Positions 61,133 through 64,000 of a DNA stretch of 64,000 nucleotides are shown here, in pieces. Numbering within the stretch: the first letter of the stretch is position 1; each line of letters begins with the position of its first letter. The translations under genes and the position numbers were made by a program. A model generated the notes under the pieces. It was not told the origin of the DNA and searched no databases. It saw only the letters and a program-made list of their open reading frames with translations. Source of the DNA: Alteromonas sp. KUL49 (lineage in GTDB: Bacteria > Pseudomonadota > Gammaproteobacteria > Enterobacterales > Alteromonadaceae); contig NZ_BJKL01000005.1 in NCBI RefSeq assembly GCF_006538345.1, forward strand, positions 1-64,000, read 5' to 3'.

Positions 61133-61357
61133 TTTTTAAAAGGCGTTTTAGGAAGGAGTTGAGAGGCCATCCTAATGAATAAGGCGGCCAAAAGGCCGCC
61201 TTACCAAGAGACGTCGACTAACAGGACCGAGAATGTAGAAGTTTTGGTTGAGAGGCCAGTTAATTCCACTATAGTGCCCGCCAGTCGACTTAAACAGATT
61301 TGCTCAATCTCCTAACACACGAGCAAATTGGCCGAGATTCATGTCTCGGCCTTTTTT
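61133..61357 (+). ncRNA. Structured 3' UTR of flagellin 2, candidate 3'-derived RNA
   Basis: Several inverted repeats lie in about 225 bases: AAGGCGGCC / GGCCGCCTT (61181-61202, perfect nine bp), GTCGACT (61213) / AGTCGAC (61283), ATTTGCTC (61298) / GAGCAAAT (61321) and the terminator stem. The 12-mer GTTGAGAGGCCA occurs twice (61159 and 61248 regions). No reading frame is supported. A stable processed RNA is an inference only. Confidence 0.35.
61330..61357 (+). terminator. Terminator of flagellin 2
   Basis: Eight-bp stem GGCCGAGA / TCTCGGCC with loop TTCATG and six T. It ends a 3' UTR of about 225 bases. Confidence 0.9.
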
Positions 61358-61709
61358 CTTTCCGAGACACTCTTCCAACTTGCGTCGTTCAGTGAGCAAC
61401 GCTGACAAAACTAGTAAAGCATGTTCTGTGCCAATATGATGAGTTACTCAATTCATGTATTTAGATGACGCTGGAACATAAATCAAGTATCCCGCTTATC
61501 AGAAGTTCTCCACACCCTAGCGTTCTCGTTGCACCAGTGTCGAAATTATGAACGCACTTTTGTTCAATTGTCTAGTCATCAAGTTGTGATTAGTGCCAAT
61601 AAATCTACTTTTTTGTAAATTTTCTCAAAAAAATATAATTATTTTATTCAATTAAAACAGTGACTTGAGTTTTGATTGTGATGTTTTTTAAAAAAAAATC
61701 GAAAAAAAC
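61358..61709. other. Intergenic region before the flagellin 3 promoter
   Basis: About 350 bases without a supportable gene. The last ~90 bases are very AT-rich, with runs of A and T (61610-61710), and could act as an UP element or bind a nucleoid protein upstream of the flagellin 3 promoter. Confidence 0.4.
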
Positions 61710-61736
61710 TAAAGAACCTCAAGGGATGGCCGATAC
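61710..61736 (+). promoter_or_regulatory. Sigma-28 promoter of flagellin 3
   Basis: TAAAGAAC, an 11-base spacer and GCCGATAC; nearly consensus. The leader is about 120 nt and includes GATGA / TCATC and GGAT / ATCC pairings (61813-61850) just before the TAGGAGG ribosome binding site. Confidence 0.85.
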
Positions 61737-61864
61737 CTATTGTTGAGGGGTAATTTAATTTACTAAATGAGAGGGGATTAGCAGGGAGTAGTGACCCGCG
61801 CTAATTTGAACTGGATGGGTTTGATGATAGCACATGTGTCATCTGATCCCTAGGAGGTAATACA

Positions 61865-62704
61865 ATGACTTTGTACGTAAATACCAATGTGTCTTCATTG
61901 AACGCACAACGACAGCTTTTTGACGTAAGTGATAAATTGAGTACGTCATTTGAAAGATTGTCTTCAGGTTTTCGTATCAATAGTGCAGCAGACGATGCAG
62001 CTGGCCTGCAGATATCTGACCGTTTAACGTCTCAGGTTCAAGGGTTGAACCAAGCCGTTCGTAACGCTAATGATGCGATTTCACTAACTCAAACCGCTGA
62101 GGGAGCGTTGGCTGAGACAACGACTGCACTTCAGCGTATCCGCCAGCTGGCCGTTCAATCTCAAAACGGTATCAACAGCAGCGCGGACCGCAACGCGCTT
62201 CAAAAAGAAGTTTCTGCACTGAGAACAGAAATTTCTCGTATTGCTACTGACACCCAGTTTGGTAGTGTTAACTTACTTGACGGAAACTTTTCGGCTAAGT
62301 TTCTGGTTGGTGCTAACGGTGGTCAAACCATTTCTGTCAACCTGTCTTCGACGAGCTTAGGCTCTATCAGCGGCTTCAGTTCGACTGGCTTAGGTATCAC
62401 GAGTAACGGTGTTGATACTGCTGATGGTGCTTCCGCGCTTCTTACAGACATTGACGCTGCAATTTCTGGCATCGGAGCTGTGCGTGCAGACCTTGGTGCT
62501 TTGCAGAATCGCTTTCAATCTACTATCAGAAACTTAAGTAGTATTAGTGAGAACTTATCAGGCGCAAGATCTCGTATTCGTGATACTGATTTTGCTTCTG
62601 AAACCGCAGATTTAACGCGTAATCAGATTGTTCAGCAGGCATCTGTTTCGGTTCTTAGTCAGGCAAATCAGCGCCCGCAAACAGCGCTTTCATTGCTAGG
62701 TTAA
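61865..62704 (+). CDS. Flagellin 3
   Basis: A 279-residue flagellin, D0/D1 only. It shares the N-terminal ..VNTNVSSLNAQRQLFDVS.. with flagellin 1 but is the most divergent of the three in the centre (..SSTSLGSISGFSSTGLGITSNGVDTADG..) and at the end (..IVQQASVSVLSQANQRPQTALSLLG). TAGGAGGTAATACA precedes ATG. It may form a separate filament section, as in other multi-flagellin polar flagella. Confidence 0.96.
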   Translation: MTLYVNTNVSSLNAQRQLFDVSDKLSTSFERLSSGFRINSAADDAAGLQISDRLTSQVQGLNQAVRNANDAISLTQTAEGALAETTTALQRIRQLAVQSQNGINSSADRNALQKEVSALRTEISRIATDTQFGSVNLLDGNFSAKFLVGANGGQTISVNLSSTSLGSISGFSSTGLGITSNGVDTADGASALLTDIDAAISGIGAVRADLGALQNRFQSTIRNLSSISENLSGARSRIRDTDFASETADLTRNQIVQQASVSVLSQANQRPQTALSLLG

Positions 62705-62736
62705 GCTATACTTCAACTTACCATGGTTGAGATGTT

Positions 62737-62768
62737 ACGGGTGCTTGCGTAGGCAAGGGCCCGTTTTG
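62737..62768 (+). terminator. Hairpin after flagellin 3
   Basis: ACGGG / CCCGT with an inner CTTGC / GCAAG stem, followed by TTTTG. Probably a partial terminator, lowering flaG-fliD expression relative to flagellin. Confidence 0.6.
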
Positions 62769-62793
62769 TCGTTTCAATGGGAGGGTGGATTTC

Positions 62794-63285
62794 ATGGAAA
62801 TTGTATCAAATCAGTTTGGCCAAAACTTTGCATCTGACGTCGTAGCGAAGGACGCCGCCAATGCTCCAGCACAACCGCGCCAGAATGCAGTTGTAGAAAC
62901 AGCACCAGAAGAGCAGCAAAATTTATCGGATCAACAGCCGGGGCGAAACTCTGTCGACTTTCAACAGAGTACACAGCAAACTAGCAACAATACTACTCAA
63001 GCTTCTACAAATAGTGCCGATATATCTATACGAGAGGTTGAGAGCGAGTCGCTAAACGAAGCGGTTCGTGAAGTTGAATCGTTTCTTCAAACACAGAACC
63101 GTAATTTAACATTCAGTGTTGACGAGGAAACGAGCAAATCAGTAGTAACGGTAAAAGACTCTGAATCTGGTGACGTAATACGGCAAATTCCTTCCGAAGA
63201 AGTGCTAAAACTTGCCGAACGTATTCAAGAGCTCCAACAGGATGTAGGTAGCAGTGTGGGAGTTTTTATCAACAACGAGGTTTAA
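62794..63285 (+). CDS. flaG: FlaG family protein
   Basis: A 163-residue protein of the FlaG family, linked to filament length control. The first ~85 residues are Gln/Asn/Ala-rich and disordered; the conserved C-terminal domain is ..LTFSVDEETSKSVVTVKDSESGDVIRQIPSEEVLKLAERIQEL... I chose ATG at 62794, eight bases after GGGAGGG, over GTG at 62785. It sits between the flagellins and fliD, the standard place. Confidence 0.92.
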   Translation: MEIVSNQFGQNFASDVVAKDAANAPAQPRQNAVVETAPEEQQNLSDQQPGRNSVDFQQSTQQTSNNTTQASTNSADISIREVESESLNEAVREVESFLQTQNRNLTFSVDEETSKSVVTVKDSESGDVIRQIPSEEVLKLAERIQELQQDVGSSVGVFINNEV

Positions 63286-63302
63286 TGAGGTCGAGGTAGC
63301 TC

Positions 63303-64000
63303 ATGTCTATTCAATCGCTGGGAGTGGGGTCTGGTTTAGCGCTAGATGACCTAGTCAGTCAATTACTAGAGGCTGAAAGACGTCCCAAAGAAGAAGCGCT
63401 TACTGCCAAAGAAGAGCAGAATGAAGCTGAGATTTCTGGGCTTGGCCAAATTAAATCCAAATTATCTGACTTCAAAGACTCCGTTGATGAACTCCGCAGT
63501 GATGCTGATATCAACGGACGCGAACCCATTATTAGTACACCTTCTGAAGACGAAGATACGTTAACTGCTGAAGCCTCCAACTCAGCGCTTCGTGGTAGTT
63601 ACGAGATTGTCGTAGAACAACTCGCCACCGGCAGCCGTATTGTTACCGACGATGGTGCATTTACGTCTTCTTCAGATTCCGTGCTCACTTCGGGAACGGG
63701 CTCTCTTACCTTTGATGTTGGTGGTAGTGAAAGTTTTACTATCAGTGTTTCCACGGGAATGACATTGACCCAACTCCGAGAAGCCATCAACAACTCTGAC
63801 GATAATTTCGGTGTTCAAGCGAATATCATCGATACTGGCACAAGTTCTGGTCCAAAACTTGTATTTACTTCTGACTCTACCGGAACCGGTAATGACTTGG
63901 TAATTACCAACGACACTGGTGCTGCGGAGTTAGACCGAGTATCTACGACGGGTGGTACAGCAAATATAAGTGCAGGGAACATTACTTCTGCGTCAAACGC
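63303..64000 (+). CDS. fliD: Flagellar filament cap protein FliD, 3' end beyond the window
   Basis: An open frame of 232 codons running to the window edge. The start MSIQSLGVGSGLALDDLVSQ, then ..LLEAERRPKEEAL..., is the FliD N-terminal signature; ..KSKLSDFKDSVDEL.. and the beta-rich ..GSYEIVVEQLATGSRIVTD.. follow. FliD caps the filament and directs flagellin folding. A GAGGTAG site precedes ATG, 17 bases after flaG. The C-terminus is not in view. Confidence 0.94.
   Translation, partial: MSIQSLGVGSGLALDDLVSQLLEAERRPKEEALTAKEEQNEAEISGLGQIKSKLSDFKDSVDELRSDADINGREPIISTPSEDEDTLTAEASNSALRGSYEIVVEQLATGSRIVTDDGAFTSSSDSVLTSGTGSLTFDVGGSESFTISVSTGMTLTQLREAINNSDDNFGVQANIIDTGTSSGPKLVFTSDSTGTGNDLVITNDTGAAELDRVSTTGGTANISAGNITSASN

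Overview
The window looks like a chromosomal segment of a marine gammaproteobacterium of the order Alteromonadales (Alteromonas-like). Four things point there: the order rpsB-tsf-pyrH-frr-uppS-cdsA-dxr-rseP-bamA-skp-fabZ-lpxA-lpxB-rnhB-dnaE-accA-tilS, a polar (Vibrio/Shewanella-type) flagellar cluster with FlgT and FlgP, three short tandem flagellins, and moderate GC content. I see no insertion sequence, prophage or CRISPR array. Species cannot be assigned from the sequence alone.

Layout. (1) 1-780: no protein gene, but a long CsrB-type regulatory RNA with about 39 GGA motifs, a GacA/UvrY-type box upstream and a strong terminator. It lies next to the DUF3301/DUF3549 pair and yqcC-truC-yqcA, the same neighbourhood as csrB in enterobacteria. 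(2) 3.8-8.3 kb, minus strand: dapD (broken by one base in an A6 run), glnD and map. (3) 8.5-28.3 kb, plus strand: translation, UMP kinase, isoprenoid, phospholipid, outer-membrane assembly and lipid A genes, then dnaE, accA and tilS. lpxD, normally between skp and fabZ, is absent, and a strong terminator sits there. (4) 28.3-41 kb: a diguanylate cyclase, a CPA2 antiporter with RCK domains, a PspB-like small protein, tadA, a 55-aa basic protein, mltF, purL, a 44-aa peptide unit, a LysR/VOC divergent pair, a frameshifted Smr-domain gene and tRNA-Arg(CCU). (5) 41-64 kb: flagellar genes flgT, flgP, flgNMA, cheV, cheR, flgBCDE, flgFGHIJKL, a sialidase-fold-like gene, three flagellins, flaG and the start of fliD.

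The flagellar regulatory logic can be read from the sequence. Sigma-54 type -24/-12 elements precede flgP, flgB and flgF. Sigma-28 type elements precede flgM and all three flagellins. This is the usual early/late hierarchy of polar flagella, with FlgM as anti-sigma-28. The flagellin leaders are long and rich in hairpins, and the CsrB-like RNA at the other end of the window would act on the CsrA system that often tunes motility.

Points most worth checking: the unusually long CsrB-like RNA; the missing lpxD; two one-base homopolymer frameshifts (dapD and the Smr gene); the structured flagellin leaders and 3' UTR; the sialidase-like gene inside the flagellar cluster; and two small unannotated peptides.
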